NCBI GenBank assembly: GCA_946546945.1
Contig: CAMNOU010000011.1
Coordinates: 30,818-94,817, forward strand
From: an uncultured Lachnospiraceae bacterium
GTDB taxonomy: Bacteria > Bacillota > Clostridia > Lachnospirales > Lachnospiraceae
Length of the DNA: 64,000 nucleotides
Direction of reading: 5' to 3'
Part shown: positions 37,266-45,142 of the stretch, piece after piece
How positions within the stretch are numbered: the first letter of the stretch is position 1
Layout of the letters: each line of letters starts with the position of its first letter
Translations under genes and position numbers: made by a program
The notes under the pieces: generated by a model
What the model was told of the DNA's origin: nothing
Database searches by the model: none
What the model saw: the letters and a program-made list of their open reading frames with translations, nothing else

Positions 37266-37922
37266 TCAGTGTTTTTGCGCGATCACGCCGTTGTTCTTGA
37301 AAATACTGTTCTCCGGAACAACTCCTCTGACACAGGAGGTGGGGTAAACGTTGCTGTGTCTGCCGATTACGGTTCCCGGATTGCATACACTGTTGCATCC
37401 GACTTCGACATAGTCGCCGAGCATCGCGCCGACCTTTTTGATTCCGGTTTCGATCTGCTCGGTTCCGTTATGAATCACAACAAGCTGTTTGTCAGACTTC
37501 ACATTCGACGTAATGGAACCGGCTCCCATATGGGAATAATATCCGAGAATGGAATCTCCCACATAGTTGTAATGCGGTGTCTGCACATGATCGAACAGAA
37601 TGACATTCTTCAGCTCAACCGAATTGCCCACAACACAGTTGGCTCCGACCAGGGCGGAACTGCGGATGAATGCTCCGTGACGCACCTCTGTCTCTGGTCC
37701 GATGATGCAGGGCGCACCAAGATATGCGGAAGGGAAAACCGTCGCTGTCTTATGTACCCACACATGCTCTTCTCTTTCTTCATAATCCTCTCCCAGAGTC
37801 GGACCGAGAGAAAGAATAAAATCCTTGATTCCCTTCAGTGCCTCCCACGGATAGGTAAACTGCAAAAGATAATCTTTTGCCAGTGTATGATCCAAATCAT
37901 ACAGATCTTTGATTGTATACAT
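37266..37922 (-). CDS. Left-handed beta-helix transferase, GlmU C-terminal-like
   Basis: 218 residues. Hexapeptide repeats fill most of the protein ('VGANCVVGNSVELKNVI', 'MLGDYVEVGCNSV'), and 'AGSITSNVKSDKQ' resembles the acetyl-CoA/uridyl binding loops of the GlmU C-terminal domain. The N-terminal pyrophosphorylase domain of GlmU is absent; about 60 residues of another kind lead in. It could acetylate GlcN-1-P or bind a sugar nucleotide. It is the first gene behind the ribozyme. Confidence 0.75.
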   Translation of the reverse strand: MYTIKDLYDLDHTLAKDYLLQFTYPWEALKGIKDFILSLGPTLGEDYEEREEHVWVHKTATVFPSAYLGAPCIIGPETEVRHGAFIRSSALVGANCVVGNSVELKNVILFDHVQTPHYNYVGDSILGYYSHMGAGSITSNVKSDKQLVVIHNGTEQIETGIKKVGAMLGDYVEVGCNSVCNPGTVIGRHSNVYPTSCVRGVVPENSIFKNNGVIAQKH

Positions 37923-37953
37923 AAATTGCTCCTTTTTTCAATCTTTATCGATG

Positions 37954-38108
37954 GCGGGAGAACCTTTGTTACAGTGTTGATTCTGCTTTTTCCTTTCTCC
38001 CTGACGACCCATCCTGTGTAATCCAGATGATTACCGGCCGTGGCAGCATCCGCCGAGTCTTTCGATGACTGCCATCCCTCGTCAACCTTTTCGGTCCTGG
38101 CGCTAATA
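37954..38108 (-). ncRNA. glmS-type self-cleaving ribozyme, placed before the GlmU-like/nagB/glmM genes
   Basis: On the minus strand the RNA reads ATTAGCGCCAGG at the cleavage site (cut expected between A38104 and G38103), GTTGACGAGG at 38086-38077, a GGCAG/CTGCC stem (P3) and GGCGGATGC at 38054-38046, and P4 arms GGGAGAA/TTCTCCC (37995-38001 with 37956-37962). These match the order and conserved bases of the glmS ribozyme, which cuts its own RNA when GlcN-6-P binds. It ends about 32 bases before the ATG at 37922. glmS itself lies upstream. Confidence 0.93.
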
Positions 38109-38175
38109 GCCCTCTTTTCCTCCCAGTAAAAAGACTATTTTATCTGTATGCTTTTGTCCTTTTGCATACAGGACT

Positions 38176-38203
38176 ACTATATCATTTCGGAAAAAAATGT
38201 CAA
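38176..38203 (-). promoter_or_regulatory. SigA-type promoter in front of the ribozyme
   Basis: On the minus strand TTGACA (38198-38203), 16 bases, TATAGT (38176-38181). Transcription would start near 38169, about 65 bases before the cleavage site. The leader in between has a CTGTATGC/GCATACAG hairpin. Confidence 0.7.
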
Positions 38204-38235
38204 TCCCAAATACCGGAAATCTGTTCCTGTAAAAA

Positions 38236-40104
38236 TCACTCAACCGTTACGCTTTTTGCAAGATTTCGCGGCTTGTCTACATCCAGTCCTTTGGCCACAC
38301 TCAGATAATACCCCAAAAGCTGAAGGGGGATCACGGCCAGAGAAGCAGTGAAATGTTCGTCTGTTCTCGGAATGTAGACGGTAAATTCTGCGGTATCCTC
38401 AATGGAATAATTGCCATAGCTGGTCAGCCCCATTAAATAAGCGCCTCTGCTCTTGCATTCGACCATGTTGGAAAGCGTTTTTTCATAGAGATCCGGCTGC
38501 GTGAGTACGCCGATCACCAGAGTTCCGTCTTCCAGAAGACTGATCGTGCCGTGTTTTAATTCTCCGGCGGCGTAGGCTTCACTGTGGATATAGGATATTT
38601 CCTTCATCTTCAGGCTGCCCTCGAGACTGACGGCATAATCGATCCCGCGGCCGATGAAAAAGACATTGCGTTCATTGACAAATTTGGCCGCGAACCACTG
38701 GATGCGCTCTTTCTCACTCAGAATACGTTCTATCTTTTCGGGAAGTGTCTGAAGTTCTGTCAGCATTTCCTGATAGGCAGCAAGTTCCAGACTGCCCCTC
38801 ACCAGCCCGAACTGCATGGCAACAGCATAGCATGCGATCAGCTGTGCGGAATAAGCCTTGGTCGTCGCTACGGCAATCTCCGGCCCGGCCATCGTATAGA
38901 ATACATAGTCGGCCTCTCTCGCGATGCTGCTTCCAACGACATTCACAATGGCCAGCGTCCGGAGCCCTCTGCTCTTTGCTTCCCGCAGAGCGGCCAGTGA
39001 ATCCGCGGTTTCTCCCGACTGACTGATCACGATCACAAGTCCGTCCGGATCCAGAATCAGACTGCGGTAGCGGAATTCGGAAGCCAGTTCAACACGTACG
39101 GCAATCCCCGCAAGATCCTCTATCGCATACTGCGCAGTGACTCCCACATGATAGGCAGATCCGCAGGCTACGATGTAAATCTGTGATATTTTCCGGATCT
39201 CTTCGTCCGTCAGGCCGATGGACTCGAAACTGATATGGTCATCCTTCACAAACGAATGAATGGTATCTTTGACAGCCTGCGGCTGATCATGGATCTCTTT
39301 CATCATGAAATGCTCATAGCCGCCCTTTTCCGCTGCCTCGGCATCCCATTTAACTTCTGTCAGCTCTTTTTCGATCACATCTCCGTCCAGATTATAGAAA
39401 ACGGCTTCCCCCGGAGAAAGCTTTCCCATCTCCAGATTGCCGATATAATACACCTGTCTCGTATAATTCAGAATGGCAGGAACATCCGAGGCAACAAAAG
39501 TCTGGCCTTCTGTTACACCAATGATCATCGGACTGTCCTTTCGGGCCACATAGATCTCCCCCGGATAATCTTTAAACATGACTGCCAGTGCATACGAACC
39601 ACGGACACGCACCATTGTCTTTGCAAGCGCGTCGATTGGTCCGACTTTATATTTTTTATAATAATAATCAATCAGCTTGATTACTACCTCGGTATCTGTC
39701 TGACTGTAAAACGTATATCCTTTTCTGTTCAGTTTATCGGTCAGCTCCTGAAAATTCTCAATAATACCGTTATGTACGCCGACCACGTCAGACTCTACGA
39801 GTCCGGATCCGGAACCCACACAGTTTCCGCTGACATGCGGATGCGCATTCGTCTGCGTCGGCTCCCCGTGTGTCGCCCATCTGGTATGACCGATCCCGCA
39901 TGTGCCAGCAACCGCATGGCCGTCATCCGTTTTCTCAGCAAGATTAATAAGTTTCCCGGTCGCTTTTACAACCTCCGCCAGATTCTCGCCGTTTCGCACG
40001 GCAATCCCCGCGGAATCATATCCCCGGTATTCCAGTTTCGAAAGACCGGCCAGCAGGATTGGCGCAGCCTGCTGATCTCCTGTATAACCAACTATTCCAC
40101 ACAT
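38236..40104 (-). CDS. glmS: Glucosamine-6-phosphate synthase (isomerizing)
   Basis: 622 residues from the ATG at 40104 (AGAGG ribosome site), giving the mature Cys1 of 'CGIVGYTGDQQ'. The glutaminase domain is about 1-240; 'THGEPTQTNAHPH' and 'VGVHNGIIENF' are in it. Two SIS sugar-binding domains follow ('SQSGETADSLAA'), and the C-terminus 'LAKSVTVE' is classic. It makes GlcN-6-P from fructose-6-P and glutamine. Its own leader of about 70 bases has no ribozyme; that lies downstream, after glmS. Confidence 0.97.
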   Translation of the reverse strand: MCGIVGYTGDQQAAPILLAGLSKLEYRGYDSAGIAVRNGENLAEVVKATGKLINLAEKTDDGHAVAGTCGIGHTRWATHGEPTQTNAHPHVSGNCVGSGSGLVESDVVGVHNGIIENFQELTDKLNRKGYTFYSQTDTEVVIKLIDYYYKKYKVGPIDALAKTMVRVRGSYALAVMFKDYPGEIYVARKDSPMIIGVTEGQTFVASDVPAILNYTRQVYYIGNLEMGKLSPGEAVFYNLDGDVIEKELTEVKWDAEAAEKGGYEHFMMKEIHDQPQAVKDTIHSFVKDDHISFESIGLTDEEIRKISQIYIVACGSAYHVGVTAQYAIEDLAGIAVRVELASEFRYRSLILDPDGLVIVISQSGETADSLAALREAKSRGLRTLAIVNVVGSSIAREADYVFYTMAGPEIAVATTKAYSAQLIACYAVAMQFGLVRGSLELAAYQEMLTELQTLPEKIERILSEKERIQWFAAKFVNERNVFFIGRGIDYAVSLEGSLKMKEISYIHSEAYAAGELKHGTISLLEDGTLVIGVLTQPDLYEKTLSNMVECKSRGAYLMGLTSYGNYSIEDTAEFTVYIPRTDEHFTASLAVIPLQLLGYYLSVAKGLDVDKPRNLAKSVTVE

Positions 40105-40184
40105 AAACACACCTCTGTTTTTCATGATTGTTATAATTATAATGTAATGAGTTCTGTTCTGAACACCGAGGCGTTCCGTTATCT

Positions 40185-40213
40185 ATTATACACATTTTGG
40201 AAGTGCACGACAA
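40185..40213 (-). promoter_or_regulatory. Promoter of glmS
   Basis: On the minus strand TTGTCG (40208-40213), 17 bases, TATAAT (40185-40190). Confidence 0.6.
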
Positions 40214-40245
40214 GAATAGGATTCCTGCAGATTATGCAGGAATCC
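40210..40245 (-). terminator. Terminator after the sugar O-acetyltransferase gene
   Basis: GGATTCCTGCA (40219-40229) pairs with TGCAGGAATCC (40235-40245), loop of five, followed on the minus strand by TATTCTTGT. It overlaps the -35 box of the glmS promoter. Confidence 0.7.
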
Positions 40246-40262
40246 ATGACAGGAATGCAGAA

Positions 40263-40838
40263 TCAGGATCCGGCTTCTATTTTTTTGATGATCTTTGCAG
40301 GGACTCCGCCGACGATCGTATTGGCGGGAACATCTCTGTTTACGACAGCACCGGCTGCAACAATGGAATTGTCCCCAATCGTCACTCCTTTGGTCACCGT
40401 CGCGTTCGCGCCGATCCAGACGCGTTTTCCGATATGGATCGGGGCCGGGTGCAGCTGCTGTCTTTTCGCCGGATCAATATCATGATCCAGGGTGGCCAGC
40501 ACAACGCCGTGACCGATCAGCGCTCCCTCTTCAATCACAATTCCTCCCTGATCCTGGAACTTACAGCCGGCATTGATGAAAACATTCCTGCCGATCGTAA
40601 TATTTTTGCCGAAATCTGTATAAAAGGGAGGAAACAATCCGAATCCTTCCCCGACGGGCTTGCCGATCAGGCCGGAAAACAGCTCGGCCAGTTCGGCAGG
40701 CTCATGAAATTTTGTATTGATCTCCATCGTGATTTTCTGCGCCTCGCGGGCATAAAAACGCATCAGTTCGATCACATCCCAGTTCTCACCGATCGTATCG
40801 CCGGCATTAAAATGCTGTAATAATTCGTTTAATTCCAT
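40263..40838 (-). CDS. Sugar O-acetyltransferase (maltose/galactoside type)
   Basis: 191 residues with the hexapeptide beta-helix of LacA/Maa: '[19 protein letters not shown]', '[16 protein letters not shown]' (catalytic His), '[20 protein letters not shown]' and the end '[10 protein letters not shown]'. It acetylates sugar hydroxyls with acetyl-CoA, possibly for detoxification. It stands alone between glmS and an unknown gene. Confidence 0.92.
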   Translation of the reverse strand: MELNELLQHFNAGDTIGENWDVIELMRFYAREAQKITMEINTKFHEPAELAELFSGLIGKPVGEGFGLFPPFYTDFGKNITIGRNVFINAGCKFQDQGGIVIEEGALIGHGVVLATLDHDIDPAKRQQLHPAPIHIGKRVWIGANATVTKGVTIGDNSIVAAGAVVNRDVPANTIVGGVPAKIIKKIEAGS

Positions 40839-40896
40839 TATGTCCTCCTCAAAAAGTATTCTGTGCAGGCAATCAGATCAGATGTTCAAAGTGCGG

Positions 40897-41775
40897 TCAG
40901 AACAGGCTGTCACGCCAGGAGGTTCTGACCGGCTGTCCCTCATCCTTCCATTTTTTGATGATATCCGAAGTGACATAGACCGCCAGTTCGTTTTCATCCG
41001 GTTCGTACGCAGCCTGCGCCGCACTGCAGTCTCCGTCAAACAGCCAAAAAGGATTCGCCTGACAGTATTCAATCAATTTCAGCAGCAGTTCCGCCTCAAC
41101 AATATACTTGCCCGTCTCCGCCGCAGTCAGTTTGCTGACCGGATAATGAATAAACCCGGCAAACTCCTCCGGTGACAGAGCAGATGAAAGCTCAGATGCC
41201 GGGGATTTCTGACAAGTATTTCCATAGAGCAGGAATCCTTCACGAACTTTCCGTATCTTTGCCGCTGCATCCTTCTGCCAGTTCATAAGATCCCTGGCAT
41301 AATCCTGCAATTTCAGACTTTCAAGGCCTTCCGGAGACAAATGAAGCCACTCCTCGTATTCCTGTTTCCTGACTTCACGTTCCTGCGGCGTCATAGCATC
41401 ATACTCCTGCCTGACAATATAGCAGCCAGCCTTGGAAATCAGAGAAATAACAAGTGCGGCACGCGCATATTGATACTTTCTTTTAAAAGGTCTCTGATTC
41501 CTGACCGCTTCCCGATACTGATCAAATCTCCTGTTCAGCATCCCGACATCGATCTGGTGCTGAGCCTGCATATTATGTAACCGCTCCTCCACCGGAGGAG
41601 CCGGAGACTTCCGGCCGTATGCCGTATGAACAGCATGATATCTGGAAATGCACTGCAGGCCTTTTTCAGAAAGCGAAGACGGATCAAACGTTTCCAGAAA
41701 CGCAGGCATGTCAAAATCCGAAGGCTCCTTCGGGGGAAGATCTTTTATGAAAGATTCTATGTTCATCATATCCAT
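40897..41775 (-). CDS. Unknown protein rich in charged helices
   Basis: 292 residues from the ATG at 41775 (AGAGAGG nearby; ATGs at 41769 and 41766 are alternatives, and a TTG at 41793 is not needed). Mostly alpha-helical and charged, with one mildly hydrophobic stretch (AALVISLISKAGCYIV). 'SPAPPVEERLHNMQAQHQ' and a Trp/Tyr-rich C-terminus are notable. I do not recognise a family. No neighbours in the same operon suggest a role. Confidence 0.65.
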   Translation of the reverse strand: MDMMNIESFIKDLPPKEPSDFDMPAFLETFDPSSLSEKGLQCISRYHAVHTAYGRKSPAPPVEERLHNMQAQHQIDVGMLNRRFDQYREAVRNQRPFKRKYQYARAALVISLISKAGCYIVRQEYDAMTPQEREVRKQEYEEWLHLSPEGLESLKLQDYARDLMNWQKDAAAKIRKVREGFLLYGNTCQKSPASELSSALSPEEFAGFIHYPVSKLTAAETGKYIVEAELLLKLIEYCQANPFWLFDGDCSAAQAAYEPDENELAVYVTSDIIKKWKDEGQPVRTSWRDSLF

Positions 41776-41853
41776 TATACCTCTCTTGGTCAAAATTATT
41801 ATTGACTAAGAGACTAGCATAAAACCACAGGAAGATATGTCGACAATTGTCGA

Positions 41854-42315
41854 TTAATGGAAACTATTCTCTCCCATCACCTGATACATATTTTCCATCC
41901 ACTCCGCCATGGCTTCCAGATATGGATAGAAAGGACCGGCAACTCCCTCTTCCATCGACCGGTCTTTGAATTGTTCCAGAGAATCGTGGCGAACATATAA
42001 GGCATGATGCAGACACACCGCCAGATGACAGCTCTGGATCATACAATCCACAATTATCTGCGATAGCCCGTCATAAAACTCCTCCAGCTCATTCTCTTTC
42101 GCATATTCTATCAGATCCGTGAAATCTTCCCGCCCGGCATCATCACATATTTTTTGGATCAGCTCAAGCATATCCTTTCTCTGTGATTCCGGACGTTTCA
42201 GATAGCTCCAGATCAGCTTAACATGATCCGGATGGAGTCCTCTGGGAAGCGGTGGAATCTGTATCAGTTCCTTATCTTTGATGGCGTTCATAATTCTAAA
42301 ACCCTGCCTGTTCAT
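41854..42315 (-). CDS. Unknown small helical protein
   Basis: 153 residues (ATG at 42315, CAGGA upstream; an ATG at 42291 is possible). Acidic and helical with 'CMIQSCHLAVCLHHALYVRHD', a Cys/His-rich stretch at about 90-110 that could bind metal. No recognised domain. It lies downstream of copy A of the structured repeat element and upstream of the other unknown gene at 40897-41775. Confidence 0.6.
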   Translation of the reverse strand: MNRQGFRIMNAIKDKELIQIPPLPRGLHPDHVKLIWSYLKRPESQRKDMLELIQKICDDAGREDFTDLIEYAKENELEEFYDGLSQIIVDCMIQSCHLAVCLHHALYVRHDSLEQFKDRSMEEGVAGPFYPYLEAMAEWMENMYQVMGENSFH

Positions 42316-42352
42316 ATTATCTGAATCCTGATCAGGAAAACATATCCCGACA

Positions 42353-42484
42353 TTGTCTCAGTGTGAGAAGACCCACACTGAGATAAACGCTTCGCGAGGA
42401 TGCGCAGGAATTCGGTTTGGAAGATGTCAGCTGACGCTGACCCGAATTCCGCGCCAAGTCTCGCGGGCGAGACTTGAATAATGT
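42353..42484 (+). repeat. Structured repeat element, copy A
   Basis: Four hairpins in a row: 42356-42365 with 42374-42383; GGAATTCGG 42407-42415 with CCGAATTCC 42442-42450, enclosing GTCAGC/GCTGAC at 42426-42441; and CAAGTCTCG/CGAGACTTG at 42455-42476, then AATAATG. From ACGCT at 42387 onward it aligns with copy B (minus strand, 45143-45280) at about four fifths of bases over about 98 positions. Confidence 0.8.
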
Positions 42485-42532
42485 TAAGGATAGTTTGTGC
42501 CGGAAAGCAGATATATATACAATAACTTGAAA

Positions 42533-42569
42533 CAGAAAAAAAGGCAATCTGTTTGTGGACAAATTGCCT
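42533..42569 (-). terminator. Terminator of hypB
   Basis: GGCAAT/ATTGCC stem (42543-42548 and 42563-42568) with extra inner pairing, followed on the minus strand by eight T. Confidence 0.85.
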
Positions 42570-42610
42570 CAGGGGAGTTGTATATTCTATTTGAGCAGCT
42601 GACCGGCCTT

Positions 42611-43294
42611 CTATTTCCCGTTTATAAAGTCCTGTACACACTGTTTTAACCATTCACACCAACTTTCCATCCCTTCCCCGGTCTTGGCAGACACTGCAAA
42701 AAAGGGAGCTTTTTTGTTGTGACTTCTTAAATTCTCTTCGAAATGTTCCATATCAAAATCAAAAACCGGCAGGGTGTCTGTTTTGTTGATCAGCACAACG
42801 TCAGCTTTTTCAAATATCAGCGGGTATTTCAGTGGTTTATCATCTCCTTCAGGCACCGACAGGATTGCAAGATTCAGCGCAGCTCCCGTATCAAACTCTG
42901 CTGGACATACCAGATTGCCGACATTCTCAAGGAAGACAACATTCAAATCATCAATGCCCAGTTCCCGCAATCCCTGTCTTGACATCTGAGCATCCAGATG
43001 ACACATGCCTCCCGTATGAATTTGAATCGTTCTGGTTCCCGAAGCCGCAATTGTCATCGCATCAACAACACTGTCGATATCTGCTTCCATAACGCCCATC
43101 CGAAAATCATTCTTCAATCTTTCAATCGTTGCGAGGAGAACAGAAGTCTTGCCGGAACCCGGCGAGGACATAATGTTAATGAAAAAAGTATGCTTCCCGG
43201 CCAGTTCTTCCCTCAGTCTGTCCGCATCTTTATCATTATCTGAAAGCATCGTTTGTTTCGCCTTAATAACCTTAAGTGTAAATTTGTTACTCAT
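42611..43294 (-). CDS. hypB: Nickel-insertion GTPase HypB, without other hyp or hydrogenase genes
   Basis: 227 residues from the ATG at 43294 (GGAGG at good spacing; an ATG at 43300 is too close to it). P-loop 'SSPGSGKTSVLL', 'EADIDSVVDA' and 'GGMCHLDA', whose Cys-His pair binds metal, and 'LINKTDTLP' (NKxD) are all present. HypB delivers nickel to hydrogenase or, in some organisms, urease. It lacks the N-terminal His-rich nickel store. None of hypA, hypC-F or hydrogenase genes is in this window. Confidence 0.92.
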   Translation of the reverse strand: MSNKFTLKVIKAKQTMLSDNDKDADRLREELAGKHTFFINIMSSPGSGKTSVLLATIERLKNDFRMGVMEADIDSVVDAMTIAASGTRTIQIHTGGMCHLDAQMSRQGLRELGIDDLNVVFLENVGNLVCPAEFDTGAALNLAILSVPEGDDKPLKYPLIFEKADVVLINKTDTLPVFDFDMEHFEENLRSHNKKAPFFAVSAKTGEGMESWCEWLKQCVQDFINGK

Positions 43295-43407
43295 ATCCAT
43301 CCCCCTCCTTCAAAACCATATTCTATATTTATAGTATATTACCCGAAAGGACTAATGAAAATGAAGTATATAAGCCATTTTTATGAACAAATCCTCAATT
43401 CTTCTAT

Positions 43408-43520
43408 TGCGTCCGCTTTTTGTCAGCTGTCTGTCATACGCAATAACAATTATTTTGTTTTGCGTCCATATTTTGTCGGATGTCAGTAAGACGCGATCGA
43501 ACAAATCCGGTTCTGCGTCC
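43408..43520. repeat. Degenerate 53-base direct repeat before hypB
   Basis: TGCGTCC occurs at 43408, 43461 and 43514, exactly 53 bases apart. The first two units share further bases (TTTTGTC, TGTC, ACGC at matching offsets), each unit flanked by TGCGT...ACGC. It lies upstream of hypB and downstream of the lipoprotein terminator. Too few, too diverged units for a CRISPR array. Confidence 0.5.
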
Positions 43521-43526
43521 ATTTTC

Positions 43527-43561
43527 ATAAAAAAGATGGCAAACAGTGATTGCTTGCCATC
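43527..43561 (-). terminator. Terminator of the lipoprotein gene
   Basis: GATGGCAA (43535-43542) pairs with TTGCCATC (43554-43561), then six T on the minus strand. Confidence 0.85.
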
Positions 43562-43567
43562 CATTTT

Positions 43568-44068
43568 TTAGAAGTTTGCATTTGACATTTTATCAGTGAC
43601 CCTATGCAGGACCTCTAAATAATAATTCTTCTCATCTTCGTTCAGAGAATTCTCATCGATTGCGCTCAGGACCTCCGCGTTGTCATAGTATTTTGTCATG
43701 TAATCATTGTACGCTTCCATTAATTCAGCGGATTCATCCTCGGAAGCGGAAGTGAATTTTTCCATAAATTCAATATAATCGTCGTAGAACTTTTCATATT
43801 CATCCATGGTTTTCACAAATTCAGGATCCATGTTTGAGGTGTCTACGGAACTGTCTGTTCCACTGGTGACATCTTCTTCTGCTGCGTCTGAGAGGCCCTC
43901 ATTTGTGGCATCTTCTTCTGCTGCGTCTGAGAGAGCATCTTCTGTTTCAATCTCCTGAACGGATTGTGTGTCAACAACGTTATTGTCTGTGTTTTTTTTG
44001 TTTCCGCAGGCAGCTGCAGATATTACTAAAGCAGCAGCCAATACAACAATAAGTATTTTGTTTTTCAT
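43568..44068 (-). CDS. Small acidic lipoprotein with an internal tandem repeat
   Basis: 166 residues from the ATG at 44068 (TGGAGA upstream, good spacing). Signal peptide with lipobox ISAAAC, so it is anchored outside the cell. Residues about 45-75 contain two 13-residue repeats (LSDAAEEDVTSGT and LSDAAEEDATNEG); the DNA copies at 43870-43894 and 43909-43933 are identical over 25 bases. The rest is helical and acidic. Function unknown. Confidence 0.75.
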   Translation of the reverse strand: MKNKILIVVLAAALVISAAACGNKKNTDNNVVDTQSVQEIETEDALSDAAEEDATNEGLSDAAEEDVTSGTDSSVDTSNMDPEFVKTMDEYEKFYDDYIEFMEKFTSASEDESAELMEAYNDYMTKYYDNAEVLSAIDENSLNEDEKNYYLEVLHRVTDKMSNANF

Positions 44069-44234
44069 AGTATCGTTCTCCATTCTATTATATTTGTGCG
44101 TTTACGGTTGTTCCAACAGGAAGTCCATTTTTGCTGCACATACAAAATACACGATACCATGGAGAGACTAATCTATTACAAACAAAATATTATCTTTTTA
44201 AATACTATTTTTCCCAGAATATTTTCTCAAATCA

Positions 44235-44945
44235 TTACTTGTTATCTGTCTCGACATTCTCCAAGACTTCTGCCTTGATTTCTTCTTTGATTTCGTCTAT
44301 CCGACGGAATATATCGGCAACTGTTTCTGTCTCGTCGTACGGGAGTTCCGTCTTTCCTTTTTCAGCATTGGCTTTTTCGTTCTGTTTATTTCTTGCCTCG
44401 ATATCTTTTCTGAATACAGTCTTGAAGATTACTCTTACCGCAGGCTGTATAAAGAAAAGCTGTGTAAAATATGCAAACGGAAAATTAAAGCATACCAGCT
44501 TTAACCAATTTGCCAGCAAGGTAAGGATATTAAAACCGGAAGCATACGGATAATAAAACCAAGCTGCTAAAAAGCTCATAGAAGGACACATTATCCCAAC
44601 TGTAGCGCAGATGATTGCAGTCTCAAAAAGCATGGGGTGATTTTTCTGGGGATTAAAGACTCTGCAGGCCAATTTAAATGAAAGAGGACTCCCAAGCACG
44701 TTCTCCAGAGTATAGGCAAAACAGAACTCAATCAGAATAACGGCCCAGATCGGCAGCATTCTGCCAAACATATACACTCCTCCCTGGGCATTGATGGCAT
44801 GAAGGACGCTGTTTTCTCCGGTCACATTCATCAGGAAACTGCCGTTTACGACATACAGACTGTAAAAGACAAAGGCATGTACTGTGATTACAACGGTCAC
44901 AAAAGCAAAAAACATTCTTTGTAATTGATTTCTTGGCATTTTCAT
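44235..44945 (-). CDS. DUF2798-like membrane protein
   Basis: 236 residues (ATG at 44945, AGGAGA upstream; an ATG at 44939 is an alternative). Four hydrophobic segments arranged in two similar halves, each beginning with a phenylalanine-rich stretch such as 'MFFAFVTVVITVHAFVF'. A charged cytoplasmic tail (about 180-236) follows. The repeated two-helix plan resembles DUF2798. Function unknown. A structured leader of about 115 bases precedes it. Confidence 0.7.
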   Translation of the reverse strand: MKMPRNQLQRMFFAFVTVVITVHAFVFYSLYVVNGSFLMNVTGENSVLHAINAQGGVYMFGRMLPIWAVILIEFCFAYTLENVLGSPLSFKLACRVFNPQKNHPMLFETAIICATVGIMCPSMSFLAAWFYYPYASGFNILTLLANWLKLVCFNFPFAYFTQLFFIQPAVRVIFKTVFRKDIEARNKQNEKANAEKGKTELPYDETETVADIFRRIDEIKEEIKAEVLENVETDNK

Positions 44946-44961
44946 TCTCCTCCCATATCAA

Positions 44962-45041
44962 AACGACACATGTGTGCAGGCTTCTGACAGGTTTATGTGT
45001 ACCGTAATCAGATTTACGCGCCTTGCGCTACATGTGTCGTT
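44962..45041 (-). promoter_or_regulatory. Structured 5' leader before the DUF2798-like gene, class not recognised
   Basis: AACGACACATGT (44962-44973) pairs with ACATGTGTCGTT (45030-45041), a perfect 12-pair stem closing a region with smaller stems GCGC/GCGC and CGTAA/TTACG. The stem ends 15-20 bases before the AGGAGG site. The palindrome ACACATGTGT could instead be a protein-binding site. Confidence 0.5.
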
Positions 45042-45066
45042 CATAAAATACCATATTTTTTTGTCT

Positions 45067-45096
45067 ATTTTATCACTTGTGTGGTATTTTTTGCAA
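45067..45096 (-). promoter_or_regulatory. Promoter of the DUF2798-like gene
   Basis: On the minus strand TTGCAA (45091-45096), 18 bases, TAAAAT (45067-45072). Predicted start near 45059, about 115 bases before the ATG. Confidence 0.5.
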
Positions 45097-45142
45097 GCTT
45101 TTCCTGACCTCCTGTTGCAGAATTCGGTTCCGCTTTAGTGGG

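Noticed and set aside
40104..40262. A glmS ribozyme in its usual place before glmS
   Set aside because: The leader is only about 70 bases and lacks GTTGACGAGG, GGCGGATGC and the P3 stem; the ribozyme is downstream at 37954-38108.
42312..42653. A 113-residue minus-strand frame across the region of repeat copy A
   Set aside because: It spans the hypB terminator and the hairpins of copy A, so it is not a coding region.
43408..43520. The 53-base repeats as a CRISPR array
   Set aside because: Only two to three diverged units, no conserved direct repeat core and no cas genes.
43352..43564. A 70-residue minus-strand frame before hypB
   Set aside because: It covers the 53-base repeats and the terminator of the lipoprotein gene, and has no ribosome site.
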